NCBI GenBank assembly: GCA_963921795.1
Contig: OY997649.1
Span: 29,872,055-29,936,054, forward strand
DNA length: 64,000 bases
Reading direction: 5' to 3'
Source: Nannobrachium achirus
Lineage: Eukaryota; Chordata; Actinopteri; Myctophiformes; Myctophidae
The notes beneath the pieces were generated by a model. That model saw only the letters and a program-made list of their open reading frames with translations, ran no database searches and had not been told where the DNA came from. Positions 41,151 through 56,995 of this stretch are shown piece by piece; the first letter of the stretch is position 1, and every line of letters begins with the position of its first letter. The position numbers were made by a program, and so were the translations under genes.

Positions 41151-42035
41151 AGAGCTTGGTGGGGGTGGGGGGCACGAGGAGGCGCATCCCAGAAGCATCC
41201 CTCCCCACATCTAAGCTTGTAACACAACGAACCGCTACTTTTTGGTAGGAATTATTTCCTCTCCTTCCAAAAGTAGAGCAACAGCGAGAACTCTGTACGT
41301 CTGCATGATTCCATTAAGGTTATAACATTTGATCGCCTGGTTGTGCATGGCATGCAGCCACGCTCCCCAGGTGCCCAGTGCTGTTTCTGCCCCTGGGCAT
41401 TTTTGAAGCAGCTGTAGTGATGCAGCTGTAGCAATCAGACTGCTGCCTGCCTATCCTTTACTCTAGTTTATTTAAGCATTCGCATACTATTCGCAAACGT
41501 GAATCAAAATTTACATTTCATATAGGCTAAGCAAATTTTACAAAATACCCTGCACCTCGCGGGCAAATGTTATTATGGAAAAAATATATTCCACACATGG
41601 TGAAGTGTAGACATTGTATTGAAGAATATTCAAGCATAAAAACAACAGGACAGCAGCATAGCCCAGGCCTCCTGTTGGGCCTGGGCTCAACACCCATCTG
41701 GCCCCAGCTGGGCAAAAGCACACTGAGCACCAATTTCAGACCCTAGTGTCCACTCAAACTGAGATGCTCCCCTTGAATGGTCATATTCTATGTGTGGGCA
41801 CGTAGCACTTAAACACAACATCAAACCAGACGAAAAGATAAGAGTGAAGTGTAAATGACTAGACACAATAACAGCAACAGGAACACTCTAGGCCTACTGT
41901 CCAAATAAAATCAGACACAACTGAATTGATTTTTAATTGATTGGAATTGTATAAATTCCATGAAGCAAATGTTTAACTATTCAAGGATCAAGTTCCTCTG
42001 CCTACTGGCAGCGTACACAATACATTTGCATGAAT
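41151..42035. other. no gene recognised
   Basis: Short frames only; no domain recognised. Confidence 0.4.
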
Positions 42036-42043
42036 CATCATTG

Positions 42044-42074
<31 letters not shown>

Positions 42075-42103
42075 TATCATCATCCTCATCATCATCATCA
42101 TAC
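42036..42103. repeat. (TCA)n microsatellite
   Basis: An interrupted ATC/TCA trinucleotide run, giving poly-Ser and poly-Met frames that are not genes. Confidence 0.95.
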
Positions 42104-43628
42104 CACCACTGGTATGCCAAAGTAGTGCAACAAATGTGTTATGTTGACACCCTTGATTTAAACTGCTCTGTATTGTTTGCATATGACTCATATATGCATA
42201 TGACTCGCATATGACTAGTTCATCACCTCAAATTCTTCCATAACAGAACACATTTTCATCTAGCGCTGATAAAGAAACATGTTGGGTTCACCATGGCTCT
42301 GCTCACTTGTTATATATATTTCCCACTAGGCAGCTGGTATAGTTTGCCTGTTTCCTCAACGGTATATACAGTAAGTCATCAAGACCATTCCCTGTTGAAT
42401 GAGCAAGGGAGTGGAAGTGCTAAGATGAATAGACTATAGTGTGCAATGATTGATAGTGTCCTTATCCTACCAGCTGTGTGCATGAGGACTTTTCCCAGAT
42501 GTACACTTGCACACGATTGAAAAGAAAAACCCATCCCCAACCTAATCACTGGAGCTTAAACCAGGAATGAAATGTTAATGTAATTGAATAAAAAGTGCTC
42601 TAGTATGGAAGGGTCGTGCATACTTGCATACAGTACATTAGTGCAGTAGTATGTAGCCTGAAGACGTTGCTGACACAAGAATGCTGCACGCAACATGTAC
42701 ATTACAGCACATTGTAATTACACTTGTCAAACATGTTCTCCAATCACAAATTAGTATACTGTATTTAACCAGAAGCATCTGCCAGGCAATAGAAAATAAA
42801 TGATGTTACAAGTGTTCCACTTGAGTCAATTGTGGCAAATAGCTTGTGATGTTAAAGTCTCTTTCCTGATCTCTTTCCTTGTTAGGAAAAGTAAATAAAA
42901 AAATGATATTTCAGTATATTTCGATAAAGAATAAAGTACAGAATATTTCCGGACATTAGCTTCACCCAGTCTCCAGCGAGATAAATGTTAATAGATAGAT
43001 ACATGAGTAGTCCACAAATAATACAGCAACCAGTTAGCTGGCAAGTTTCTGTAACATACTTTTTTAGCTATCTCCACAGTATGATCTCTGTAGATTCATA
43101 TTTAGAGATACTTGGAGTTTTGGACCATTAGTCCCTGGTTAAAAATCATTTTTTCTCCCTTCCTCTGCATGTCGGTGTGCATCCCGTTGACCTTTAGATC
43201 CATTAATTATGAATGGGTAGTATATGTAGGCAAATTAACAACAGCTTATTGCTCATTAGTGTCAGAGGCTTCCTGAAAACTAGCTCTTGACCATCCCAGA
43301 CAGAAAACACAACCAACCAGCCGCTTGACAGACACACATAACAGACACGGTGAAGATTGCTTTGAATAATTTATGAGACGGGAGCATGCATTCCTTTACT
43401 TCATACTGTAGATATGCAGTACTGTTTGTGTGAAAGCACATGCTCTTCCAGAGTGGATATCACCAGAAAGCCTAAATAAACACACAGGAACCGCAGAGTA
43501 TGTGGAGACGGTAGACTGTAGAAGTGGTGCATTCCCTTGTGTACTGAGACATACTACAGTTTGCATGAGAAAAGTAGAGAGATTCCGTCATCCTCTTGAG
43601 CAGTGAGGTGTTGAGTTACTGAATATGC
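42104..43628. other. no gene recognised
   Basis: Featureless noncoding DNA as far as can be seen by eye. Confidence 0.4.
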
Positions 43629-43995
43629 CATCTTCAACGTTTTCAGGCCAAGAACCCCTTAGCTGAGAGACAGATGAAGCAGGGACCCCCCTCTACATGT
43701 TGTATAAAACTGTTTTGCAGATTTTCATAGATTTCATAGGTAGATTGAGATATTAAATACTTGTTTGACAGCACTGTCATCAGTCGATGTTAGAGTCGTG
43801 TTAATGTGTTTTTTCACAGATACAGATACGTTGTAAACTTGACCTATCACTCCGTATTTGGTCTGATCTTTTTATTTTTCTCCATACCCAACCTACAGTA
43901 TTTGCAGAAAATAGCCGATCTACAAGCTCTCAACGCCTGGCGTTGAGAGCTTGTAGATCTGCTTTTTTAGGGGGTCCCGGACCCCCTGTTGAAGA
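43629..43995. mobile_element. hAT-like MITE, family D (copy 2), worn ends
   Basis: CATCTTCAACGTTTTCAGGCC at the left and GGTCCCGGACCCCCTGTTG then AAG at the right match family D, but the outermost bases are lost and no target duplication is clear. The text right of the hairpin is missing compared with the other copies. Confidence 0.75.
43907..43968. repeat. shared hairpin, second copy with matched arm changes
   Basis: Arm text AAGCTCTCAACGCC pairs with GGCGTTGAGAGCTT around a 2-nt loop. CTCTC/GAGAG replaces the usual CTCAC/GTGAG on both arms. Confidence 0.9.
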
Positions 43996-44161
43996 GTGGG
44001 TGGGTTAATGCAGATTGCAGAACCTTCCTGGGCTGAAAAAAATGTTTTTCCTCACGTATGTCTACCAAAGCCTCATCAAAGACACACAAAAATATATGCG
44101 TGCATGCCTTTAGTCAGCCTATGATTGGACTAGCGTGGAATATAGCTACCTTGCACACATG

Positions 44162-44311
<150 letters not shown>

Positions 44312-44621
44312 CTCACTGAGAGAGATGAGAGGTAGAGAACGTACCAACAAATGACTAATGAGCTTTGAAACATTTCAGATATCCAATGCAGATATATGTA
44401 TGTAGCCTAGAATGTGTATTTATGACAGCAATAAACCTCATTGATGTGCACATTAGAAGAAGTGATTATATGCAATAGCCAGTGTAACAACACATATACT
44501 GTAGGCTGACATTTATCCCTTCATATACACACTTTATTCTATAATTGCCTACACATATCGAATTGATTCCCAGATTGTGTACAGACAAACATAACAACAA
44601 AGAAAAGACAATGACACACGC

Positions 44622-44732
<111 letters not shown>

Positions 44733-44754
44733 TCTTACCAGTATGATAGTATGA

Positions 44755-46250
44755 TTGCGATAGGTCGCAGTTAACTATGAGAACCGTCACATCTTGTCCG
44801 TACGTCCTTCCGATCAAACCCTGCATATCCGTGACAATGGAATGTGATGTCACAATGTGCCCATTGTGACATCCCATATATGGAGATCCCTGATGTACAG
44901 TTGTACAAAACAAAATGTTTCAGTAGAACCGCCAATCCAACCAATATTCCCATAAAAGGGGACAAGGACTGAAACAGATACTGACACGCACGGACGCATG
45001 TCTGGGGTCTCACAGCACACAGATGGTTCTACAGATAGGGATCTCCATATATGGGCATATATGGGATTGTATGTATGATGTCAGACCTATAGAACTTTCA
45101 CATAACGAGTAACCGAATAAGCATGTCTGGGGTCTCACAGCAAACGGTTGGTTCTACAGACTCCAACTTTTGCTCATGGATAGCTCCGATTTTTTCCTAT
45201 GTTCTTAGCAGCTTCCCCTGCCGTTACTGTACTTGCACAATGTACAGTTGTATGAAACAACATTTCTTTGCAGAACCGCCAATCCAGTCCATATCTCCAT
45301 ATACATGGATCTCCAATTCTCCATACTAGAACTACTAATACTAGGTCGTCTAGTCGGCGACCTGGCCAACTTGGAACAATGTAAATAGGGAATGAATGCC
45401 CCGCCCTTTAGGACCCGTTTTGACCATCTGTCTGTCGGCGTACATTTTATGTCCATATATGGAGATCACTGCAGTTATAGTTCTGGGTCCATTTTATGCA
45501 CAGATATGGAGATATCTGTCTATCTGCGTCCATGTTATGCCCATATATGGAGTATCTGTCTGTGCCTCCAACTGTGTTGCAGACACAGTGCCGGTTCCCC
45601 CTTTAATGCAAACCTCATTATACCTGTTGTCATAGGACCCGTTTTGAACATCTGTTTGCCTGTGTCCATTTATGCCCATATATGGAGATATCTGTATCTG
45701 TCTGTCTGCGTCCATTTTATGCCCATATATGGAGATCTTTGACCATCTGTTTGCCTCTGTCCATTTATGTCCATATATGGAGATATCTGTATCTGTCTGT
45801 CTGCAATCCATTTTATGCCCATATATGGGGGCATTCATTGAATGCGCGTGCCCGTGGGACGAACGGTTCTCGAGATACGCGGATTACATACATACATACA
45901 CACTCACAGAGATATTTTGTTGACTCATGTGGCGTACGTGATGTCAGAGCCTTTTATGAAGTGATGTCACAATGAGTCAGAGCTTTCGCCGATTTCCTCC
46001 GGAACAGCCTGATGTCAACAATCAACCCCGCATAAGGAGATTCCGAACGTTTCGAGGCGGTTCGGGAAAACCGCGCGTCGGGTCGGGTCGAGACCCGGCA
46101 CTGCACTCCGTGCCGCGGCGGGGAACGCGCGTGCCGAATCTGAAGCCGGTGGGACGAACGGTTCTCGAGATACGCAGATTACAGACACGCAGAGACTTCT
46201 CGCATTTATAGATAGATATGGGTATCAGGGATCTCCATATATGGGTAACT
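44755..46250. repeat. CCATATATGG repeat, cluster 2
   Basis: Nine perfect CCATATATGG decamers (44874, 45045, 45453, 45541, 45676, 45723, 45771, 45819, 46235). Four successive ones are 47-48 bp apart (45676-45828), a short tandem array whose unit contains GTCCATTTTATGCCCATATA. The left edge GCGATAGGTCGCAGTTAACT resembles the left edge of the nested element at 59843. GGGACGAACGGTTCTCGAG occurs twice (45856 and 46150). Frames of 80-116 codons translate the tandem repeat and are not genes. Confidence 0.75.
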
Positions 46251-47140
46251 GGTCCGATATGTATTAATAATGAATTCCGTCCTTTGCAAATTCCGTCCTG
46301 CGCGCCCTGTGTGTTTGTGTGTCAAATGTGCTGAGTGAGTGAGTGTATTATTTTTTGTAAGCATGCATGTTGTTGTCTTGGACTTTGTGTGTATGTGTGT
46401 GCGTGCGTGTGTTTGTGTCCAAAGCGGCTCAGGTCAAGACAGGGTGCTGCACACGTTGATGTTAGAGCTTGTCCCAGAGGCTGCTTTGTGACTTGGAAAA
46501 GGCACGCCATGGGAATACCAGTCTAATTTATCCTGGTTGAGAGGCAGCCCAATTCCCCACCACCATCTCTCTCTCACTCTCACTCTCACTCTGACACACA
46601 CACACGTGCGACACTAACCTACACTGACAGGACTAGGGAACCCCCAGGACCGCACCGGCCTATAGGGACAGGAACTTGTGTTTGCTAGAGAGAGAGAGAA
46701 ATAAATGTGTGGCAAAAAGAAGAAAATAATCAAGCGGTACATGCAGCTGTCATCTGAAAATCGTCTCGATGGAATTTTGCTGTTTCGTTTTCACACTCGA
46801 ATTGAAAGGAACGTGGGTGCGTGTTGTGTTCACATTTGTGCCGACTGAGTGCGCTGGACCTCAGGCAGGCCTTAAAAACCTGTTAGCCTGTCGTGTCGTT
46901 TTAAATTGACATGCATGTCAATGAGAAATAGGCATTCCTTGTCTTAAAAACATATACTTTTTGTCTGATTAGCGGCTTTCATCCTACATAACGGCCAGTA
47001 ATGACCCACAGACTGCCTATAGGACGTGGCAGTGGTTGGATAGATATACCTTGACAAGCCTGACTCGCCCCCCTGGCACAATCTAGCCACCTAGCCATGC
47101 GAGGGCAAAATGGATAAGACAACCACTAAGCCCCCCACCA
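46251..47140. other. no gene recognised
   Basis: Short TCTC/CACTCT runs near 46567-46592; nothing else supported. Confidence 0.4.
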
Positions 47141-49960
<2,820 letters not shown>

Positions 49961-49968
49961 GGTGTCAT

Positions 49969-50400
49969 TAGGGATGGGACGATAATCGTTATCGTTTATT
50001 GTCATAAAAAAAACACTCACAATAATCTTATCGTGGAGATTTACATTTATCGTGAAATGTATCCGCAGTCATGCACTGCAGGGATCAATTCACCTTTTAT
50101 TTGCCGAGCTGCATATCCGGTACCATTTAAACCCTAATTGATAAAACGAACCTGGAAATAATGTACTTGATAGTCTTTTTTACACTCTATACCAAATATC
50201 TTTGCCAAAAAATAGCCGCTCTACAAGCTCACAACGTGTTGCGTTGCGAGCTTGTAGATCTCATATTTTTTGGCAAACATTCCGCCAACAGGATAATGGA
50301 TGTTGGGGATATTTTGATTATTGTGATAATATCGTAAATCGCAATTTCTTTGTTCACATTCACAATAATCGTGACATATTTTCATATCGTCCCATCCGTA
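49969..50400. mobile_element. hAT-like MITE, family G, carrying the shared hairpin
   Basis: Ends TAGGGATGGGACGATA and, in complement, TACGGATGGGACGATA. Flanks GGTGTCAT (49961-49968) and GGCGTTAT (50401-50408) agree at 6 of 8, both differences being transitions. AATAATCTTATCGTG and CACAATAATCGTGAC also repeat within it. The centre aligns loosely with the TTAA module of family D (ACCATTTAAACCCTAATTG, CACTCTATACCAAA). Confidence 0.8.
50201..50276. repeat. shared hairpin, copy in MITE G
   Basis: TTTGCCAAAAAATAGC at the left and ATATTTTTTGGCAAA at the right extend the stem beyond the usual ATAGC edge. The core reads CTACAAGCTCACAACG against CGTTGCGAGCTTGTAG. Confidence 0.88.
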
Positions 50401-50408
50401 GGCGTTAT

Positions 50409-51515
50409 ACCCATGTCATGTTCTTGGTTAGATTCCCATTGTTCTGGGTCAGATTCCCATTTTGAGTGATCTATTAGCTATCTATATTAAGGATATAAAT
50501 CCTTAACCAACTATTACCAATCATTTCATAAATCATGAATAACTTATTAATTAATAGTTTGTGATTGCTCTATTAACTAGCAGCTACCGCTATTCAAGCT
50601 GTTGTGAATAGAATCACAGGAATAACAAATATAGAGCCTTTATTAATTGCCCCTTAATTTTATATTTTTACGCCAATGGCAGGTTTTCGCTATTCCAACC
50701 GACATCACTTAACAGTATCTGACCAGTGTCGCTTAACAACATCACTCCCTCTTCTTCTACCTCTCCATCGGAAAACAGCTAAAATAGGAGCACTTTCAGA
50801 CTGGATAATAAGTGGGGGGGAAAGGGAAATTCTGTCTGACTGTCAGGCTAATGTTATCCTGTTGTTTTGAGCCGATCTTAACAACCCTTGTAACTTGTCT
50901 ACATGGCTACCATTTTGAGACCCCCACCCTCACTCCCATTTAAATTCTGTTAATGAAAAAATTAAAAGAGTGAATTAATGACTTAAAATTCCAGATGAAC
51001 AGCTGTTGTCTACATGACTTAATTAGTCTTATCTATCTTCAGGGGTCAGGATGCCTACTGCCCCTACGTTGCTGGAAGATTTAATTAGAAAAGTTAATCA
51101 TGAAAAGAAATACTGCAGGTGTTGGAGTTGAAAGTGGAACGGCAGAGAAAAGAATGGCTTGTTTAAGCTGCATTGTCCCTTTGTTTTGCTCTGGAATGGA
51201 GCATTGGTTTGCGAGCTATCTTTAACATACCGTGTTGTCTATATTGCTATTGTATTGAATGATAAAAGAAATTCATATTTAGATAACATGGGTAAAAAAA
51301 ATTATTAGGCCTATCTTCAATGTAATGTATTTTTCAACAATGCACGTGAAAAATAATCTCTGATTCTTTTGCTTTCCCTTAACCATCAGTTGCTAGTGCC
51401 ATACTGTAGAGATCCTGGATTTGTGAACAAAATGTTTCAATTTAAAATAAGCACAACACCATCTATATTGAGAAATTTGAGGTCCATACATGTTGTGATG
51501 TCATATTTGCACAGG
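50409..51515. other. no gene recognised
   Basis: Nothing supported. Confidence 0.4.
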
Positions 51516-51640
51516 CTGGGGAACCAGAGCCCCTGGTTGTCCCAGGTTCGATTCCAGGCCCTGATGGTAGCAATGTCGATGTGTGTCCCTGAGCAAGACT
51601 CTTAACCCCTAATTTCTCACGCGCTCCTTGTGGGCAGCGA
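51516..51640 (+). mobile_element. tRNA-derived SINE fragment
   Basis: The Pol III B box GGTTCGATTCC (51545-51555) is followed by GTGTCCCTGAGCAAGACTC then TTAACCCCTAATT, the text that follows the tRNA head in HpaI-type fish SINEs. The A-box region is poorly preserved. Confidence 0.55.
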
Positions 51641-52514
51641 ATCAGCTGTTTTGGACAGAAAATACTGAATTTCCCTCACGGGAGGAAATAGGTATCTATG
51701 AGGTTAATAATCACAAAAATATCAAATAAGTCTTGCTTTTCTTGGTGTTCGACTGTCATTTCCACCAATATTCTCCATAGTACTAATATTAAAAGCTGTG
51801 AGCATTGTATGAGTCTTACCACTGGGAATGGGAACAGATGGATGGGGTAAATAATTAGAGTTATTGGAATTAATTTCCCTTACATCTTGTTGTAGCCCAC
51901 TGTAAGCTATCTATATGCCTCTATTTGTATTGTATTTTTAGATACTGTTGCTTGTATAGCTCCTCTGTAAAGAGTTTTGATGCCACGTGGTCTCTGACTG
52001 CTGCCCAGCTCTACGGAGTCTGAAATGTGTTACGAAGCCCTCGGGTCTCCTTTGTCTTGTACCCAGTTGTCTTTCTACTCCTTTTATCATCTACATAATG
52101 CAAATGAGCTGAATATTAGGGAAGCTAATTGAGACAATACGGCTGAGGCACAGGGTGAAGAGAATGGCGGTACAGTAGCTTACAGTTACAGTAGGTGTGT
52201 GAGGTTCTACGTTTGGTGTCTTAATCACTGTGCCATCAATGGAACCACATGGCAGCCATTTATGCACAAGGGAGAAGTTACCCCCAGGGCTTATATGCCA
52301 GACATAACGTTGCCACAATTGAAGTGATATCATTGGCTAGCGACATAACATCCACAACAACTTGATAGAACAGCGTGTTAAGCTCAGTGTTCCCAAGATC
52401 ACAGGTTCAAACCTCACCACAGGTGTCTTTCTTTTGACTCCAAAGCATGTCCTGACAAATGCTAGGTTAGTGTGAGGTTAGGGCTAGGCATAGTTATATA
52501 CATCTATATAATGT
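51641..52514. other. no gene; possible second tRNA-like piece
   Basis: At 52405-52425 CACAGGTTCAAACCTC resembles a B box but no A box or ends are clear. Nothing else is seen. Confidence 0.3.
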
Positions 52515-52522
52515 ATGTATAT

Positions 52523-54225
52523 TAGGGTAACCAGACGTCCCGGTTTGGCCGGGACTGTCCCGTTTTATGTCCCGGTTTTCAACATTCACGACAAATTGTC
52601 CCCGTTTTTGCCAGAATTAAAATAATAGTAGCTGTTTTCAGTCATTGGATAGACATTTAAGATGTTCTTTTCATGTAAACATGCTCACCTAAACAATCAG
52701 AAAACATGAACAAATTCATTGCGTGTCTGAATTCAACGCTGAGACTGTTTGTCAATCACTCAATGCCTATGTGCGTGTTCACAAACTTTAGAGAATGGGC
52801 ACGCGTGTGCGAGGTAAAATGCATATTGCTTTGAGGGTCCTGGTTTTAAGGGCCATTTATAGTTACGTATGCTTGATTTTGTGTACGTTTTGGGTGAGAG
52901 AGTACGTACGGTAAATCCGTCTACATGCATAGTTCCTCTACGTTATTTACGTGCCGACCCGCTCTCCGCCCCAATTCTGCTCCCGTTGGGGCCGTGCGCC
53001 GCATGGAGGTGGTTCTGAATCTGCACACATGTGTAAAAAAACAAACCGATGCATTTAGCCAAAATATGTAGAACCACATATTTTTTTGACCCACCATGAT
53101 GTTTGGTATAGGTGGTAACAGTCTGGACTGGTTCTGCTGTCTGTCGCAACGTTATCGCGGTAAATGCAACTCCGCGAGGGTACAAATTTAACCACATGGA
53201 TGCAGACCCGGAGTAATTAACAAAACACACGTACACACCCGCTCTATATTGAACATAATTCCCAAGTAATAAATGAGCCGCTGAGCTAAATCGTCTCTTC
53301 TTGTGCCTCGCTGTCTGTGCTGATGGCTGTGTTGATGCGGTGTGTGAGTGTGTGTGAGAAGTCGAGGCATCCTCTTCAAGTGGTTGTGTAACAACATTCC
53401 TTTTTTCCCCGTTTCTTGATAAAATATATTTATATTGGGACACAGTTTGAGAACCGCTGTCACTGTCATAGAGCAGAGTAAAGTAATTTTCATCACTACT
53501 GCGCCTATGTTTGACCGTGGGTACTTCTTGCTACGGATACATCTTGTACGTTCAGTCCGTCCAGTTGGGTGCTGTACGTAAGGGTCCGTATACCAAGCTA
53601 AATCATCCGGAGTATTACGTACTGGGAGACAGACCGTACGTGAACCGGATCAACCGGACAAAATCTTTTTCACCCTCCGTTTCTTGTGTATTCCTGCGGT
53701 CCTTATGTACTACTATGTATGGTACTTAAAGTTGTACCATGTAACTTTTTTTATAAAACAAATCTTAAAATTGTCCTAACTCTTAAATCGCTAAAGTTTT
53801 AGAACACCCACTCCGTTATTTTCAGCTTCTGAAGCCTTCTCTTTATATGTTTTCTATGATCCTGACCGGGGTCCGGTTATACACTGCCGGCCAATCACAG
53901 CGCATCTTGAAGTGGGGTCGCTAGCTATCACAATAGGGCGGCCATATTTGTAGACGCCCGTGTGTCTCTATCTATACTCGGGTGAAACACTCCGTTTCTC
54001 CGGAATGTCTGAACGTACAGGAACCAGGGACCCCTCTAAAGATAGATCTCGGCGAGGTGGAGGCAGACGCGGGGGTGACGCGGGGGTGTGAGGCCCGGTC
54101 CGCGGCGAAAAACGGCCGAAAGACGCGGACGCTACTGACCACTAGTTGAGCAACTTACACAGTATAGCTTTAAGGCAACAGTGGTTCACGTCCTGGTTTG
54201 AGCGGCTGAAAATATAGTCACCCTA
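52523..54225. mobile_element. hAT-like element, 1.7 kb, family H
   Basis: The left end TAGGGTAACCAGACGTCC and right end GTCACCCTA form inverted ends, with perfect 8-bp target duplications ATGTATAT at 52515-52522 and 54226-54233. The 166-codon minus frame at 52943-53443 (rich in S, T, H) shows no hAT or BED motif that could be recognised. A TTAA-type MITE is nested at 53730-54169. It is probably non-autonomous. Confidence 0.8.
53730..54169. mobile_element. TTAA-type (Kolobok-like) MITE nested in hAT H
   Basis: TTAA at 53726-53729 and 54170-54173. Ends AGTTGTACCATGTAACTT and, in complement, AGCTATACTGTGTAAGTT agree at 13 of 18. The interior has promoter-like GGCCAATCACAGCGC (inverted-CCAAT type) and a tiny frame from ATG 54005 to TGA 54091 with an Arg-Gly-rich peptide (RSRRGGGRRRGG). 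The coding potential of that frame is doubtful. Confidence 0.65.
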
Positions 54226-54233
54226 ATGTATAT

Positions 54234-56257
54234 GTATATGTATGTATGTGTGTGAAAATCTTATGAGGTGTGGCCATTGACCAGAGTCATTTTCTCGATC
54301 TAGCAATTCCAGCTGGCAGAGTTGTCGCACTGTGAGGCAAACTGCCGCCGGGGAGTTTGATGGAATGCATTACAGTCAGTCAACGGGGGCCAGGTGGACC
54401 AGCGTATGAGCAAACACTATTTCTGAACGATTGAGACCTTTGTAAAATACCCGGTCCAGGAAAAGAATGGGTATATTCTCTCTTTTTTGTGATTAGTGAA
54501 CAAAACGAACAAACAGTGCAATGTAACACAGACAGAACCCGTGGCGTGTAGTTGCAAGTGTCTCTTTAATTTTCTTTTTTTAACCCAGACACAGTAAAGC
54601 ACATAACCTAGAGCACATGGGGGACTACAGGGATGTATGACAGGTGGGCTTCCTCTGACAAAATGAGGACAGACAACTTGACTGAAAATTATGATTTGGG
54701 CTGAGCCAAGAGCAATTAATTGGAATTTTCTTTTTTTTTTTATCTCTTTTCTTTTTTTGTAAGAGCTGCATTAAACCACGTGCATCTCGGTTGTCATAAA
54801 AAAAAAAAAAAGATAAATCTATAAATTATTACTGTGTATGTTTTTTTTTGTCTCTTCTTCTTTTTTGTCTCTTGAGTCAGTTCTGAGATCAGTCTGTTGT
54901 TAGTCCGTGACAATGTTGATGTGCTTTCATCTCTCAACAGTACATCTCTGCAACTCCAATGGTGATGTGATTTCAGCTGTCAGTATGTTTAGAGGTCTTT
55001 TCAAAACAGTAATTAAAGTAAAGAGAAAGTGTCCAACGGGTGTAACCTCCAGAAAACATTTTAAAATCTCAATAGACTGGGCATAAGTTAGCACAAAAGT
55101 ACCCAAAACACCTTAATCGAGGCTACATTTTTTTCAAACATGATTACGTGGACACCGCTTTGAAATGACAGTGTAGAAAATATCACTTTACTCAATACAG
55201 GTACTGATTACAAGTTTATCCAATCCACAACAGTACAGTACAGTACATAGTAATAATTAATTTGACTTGTACCTAATTCTCTTATTTACAACACTGGCTG
55301 TTAAGTCACTGTAACATCATTAGTAGTGTTCTAATTATGACATCTGAAAGAGGACTGCTACATAGGACTTTAAGGTTTAAAAATGGTAGGGTTCAAATAA
55401 GGATGGATTGCTTTGAGTTATTCCATAATCACAATATTCTTCATAAACCATCTCCACTATGGTTCTGTCCATTGTACTTTAACAACCAACACATTCTACA
55501 AGCATTGAGTGGAATGGATTGAGTATACGTCAGCTCTTTTCAATAGTGTTTTCTTGTAAAGCGAACAATTGCACCTCCCTGAGATGAAGACAGTATTGAA
55601 ATGAAGGTGTCACAAGAGAAAACAATAAATAAATATCACTGACAACATGTGAGCTCCAATCATATGGGAAGACATTCTAGTGGTTAATTCCATGTGTTGT
55701 TATTAAAGATGTAATGATTACGTTAATCCCGATAAGAAGTCCACAATATGATATTCATGACTATATTTAGGGGGAGGAAATTAAATGAAATCTGTACGTT
55801 TAATTTCATAACATGAGCTGTGAATGTATAGCTCTGAGTATCTTGTGATTTCTCTTCTGTGGTTAATGAGATGCACTGTGCTAGTTTGAGGCTCTATCAA
55901 TGGTTTGTTTCTGTTTTGATACAGAGCCGTTTGACTAAAGCCTGATTTATACTTGCTTGTGCATCATGTCTGGCACGTTGTTAGGCTGTAGATCGGCAAT
56001 TGTCACCGGTTGGTGATCTCGCCCAGGGTGCTAGGATGGCCAGATGAGCCCCTGTATGAAAGTCATCGTCACCTGAGTCTATTGAAGATGCCGTCACAGG
56101 GCCACGATAACGCTGAGATGATTTTTTTTATTGTGATGCTGACAAAATCATTACATTTCTAGTTATTATAACCCCTTGATGTATTCTCTCTGCCCAACTT
56201 CACCACATGAATTGCATTCTTTTCAGTTTGTGAGTCGTAACATGGATAACAGAGAGG
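54234..56257. other. no gene recognised
   Basis: T- and A-rich runs near 54730-54855; no repeat ends or domains recognised. Confidence 0.4.
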
Positions 56258-56265
56258 GTATAAAT

Positions 56266-56726
56266 CAGGGGTCTTCAATGTTTTCAGGCCAAGGACCCCT
56301 TAGTTGAGAGAGAGATGAAGTAGGGACCCCCACAACCTTTTCATAGATTCCACATAGTTCCACAGCACAATCGTCAGTGTATTTTGGATTCATGTAAATT
56401 TGTGTTTTCAGATATTTAACCACTTGAACTGTCAATACTTCATAAACTTGACCTTTCACTCTGTACTTAGTCTGCTAATTTTCCCCTCTACACCAAAGCT
56501 CTTTGCCGAAAATAGCCAATCTAGAAGCTCACAACGCCTTGCAGCGTGAAGCGTTGTGAGCTTGTAGATCTGCTATTTTTGGCTAAAGTTCTCAAAATAT
56601 GGACGCTAGGGTTCAAGAGGTTAATATAAAAAAAAAAAAGTTTCTCTCACTCAAAGATTTGTAGGACCCCCTGTAGTAACTCTGAGGACCCCCTAGGGGT
56701 CCCGGACCCCCTGTTGAAGACCCATG
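56266..56726. mobile_element. hAT-like MITE, family D (copy 3)
   Basis: Starts CAGGGGTCTTCAATG and ends GTTGAAGACCCATG. Perfect 8-bp target duplications GTATAAAT at 56258-56265 and 56727-56734. It contains the TTAA module (56420-56620; TTAA at 56416-56419 and 56621-56624; ends CCACTTGAAC and GTTCAAGAGG) and the hairpin. Confidence 0.92.
56506..56582. repeat. shared hairpin, copy in MITE D3
   Basis: CCGAAAATAGCCAATCTAG at the left, CTTGTAGATCTGCTATTTTT then GG at the right. A few mismatches, loop-proximal CAACGCCTTGC against GTGAAGCGTTG. Confidence 0.88.
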
Positions 56727-56734
56727 GTATAAAT

Positions 56735-56995
56735 GATGACCGCAAGTGGTGCTTGGTTCTGTTGACAGAGAGATAATCAGATTCCTTGTCGAACATTGAT
56801 AACAATAATAGGATCCAGTCCATGACGGGTTAAAAACAGTACCTTCGTTCCTATGTCAGAAACAGCCATAGATAAATAAATAAATATGTAAACCAGTGTT
56901 TGGCAAGTAGTGGGCTGGGACCCAATGGTGGGCCGCAAGATGTTCTGACAGTATCACGGACACCTTAAATAGAGCAATATTGTGTTTGTTGTTTC
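56735..56995. other. no gene recognised
   Basis: Short spacer between MITEs; nothing seen. Confidence 0.4.

Noticed and set aside
45392-45923. Frames of 79-116 codons with repeated CPYMEIS-like words
   Set aside because: The repeats come from the CCATATATGG tandem units; the same words appear in several phases and clusters.
46021-46160. rRNA or other structured RNA in the GC-rich stretch
   Set aside because: No rRNA motif was recognised; GACGAACGGTTCTCGAG words show it to be part of the dispersed CCATATATGG repeat.
52943-53443. hAT transposase candidate (166 codons)
   Set aside because: No BED finger, DDE or hATC motif could be recognised; it is kept only as an unassigned frame inside a hAT-like element.
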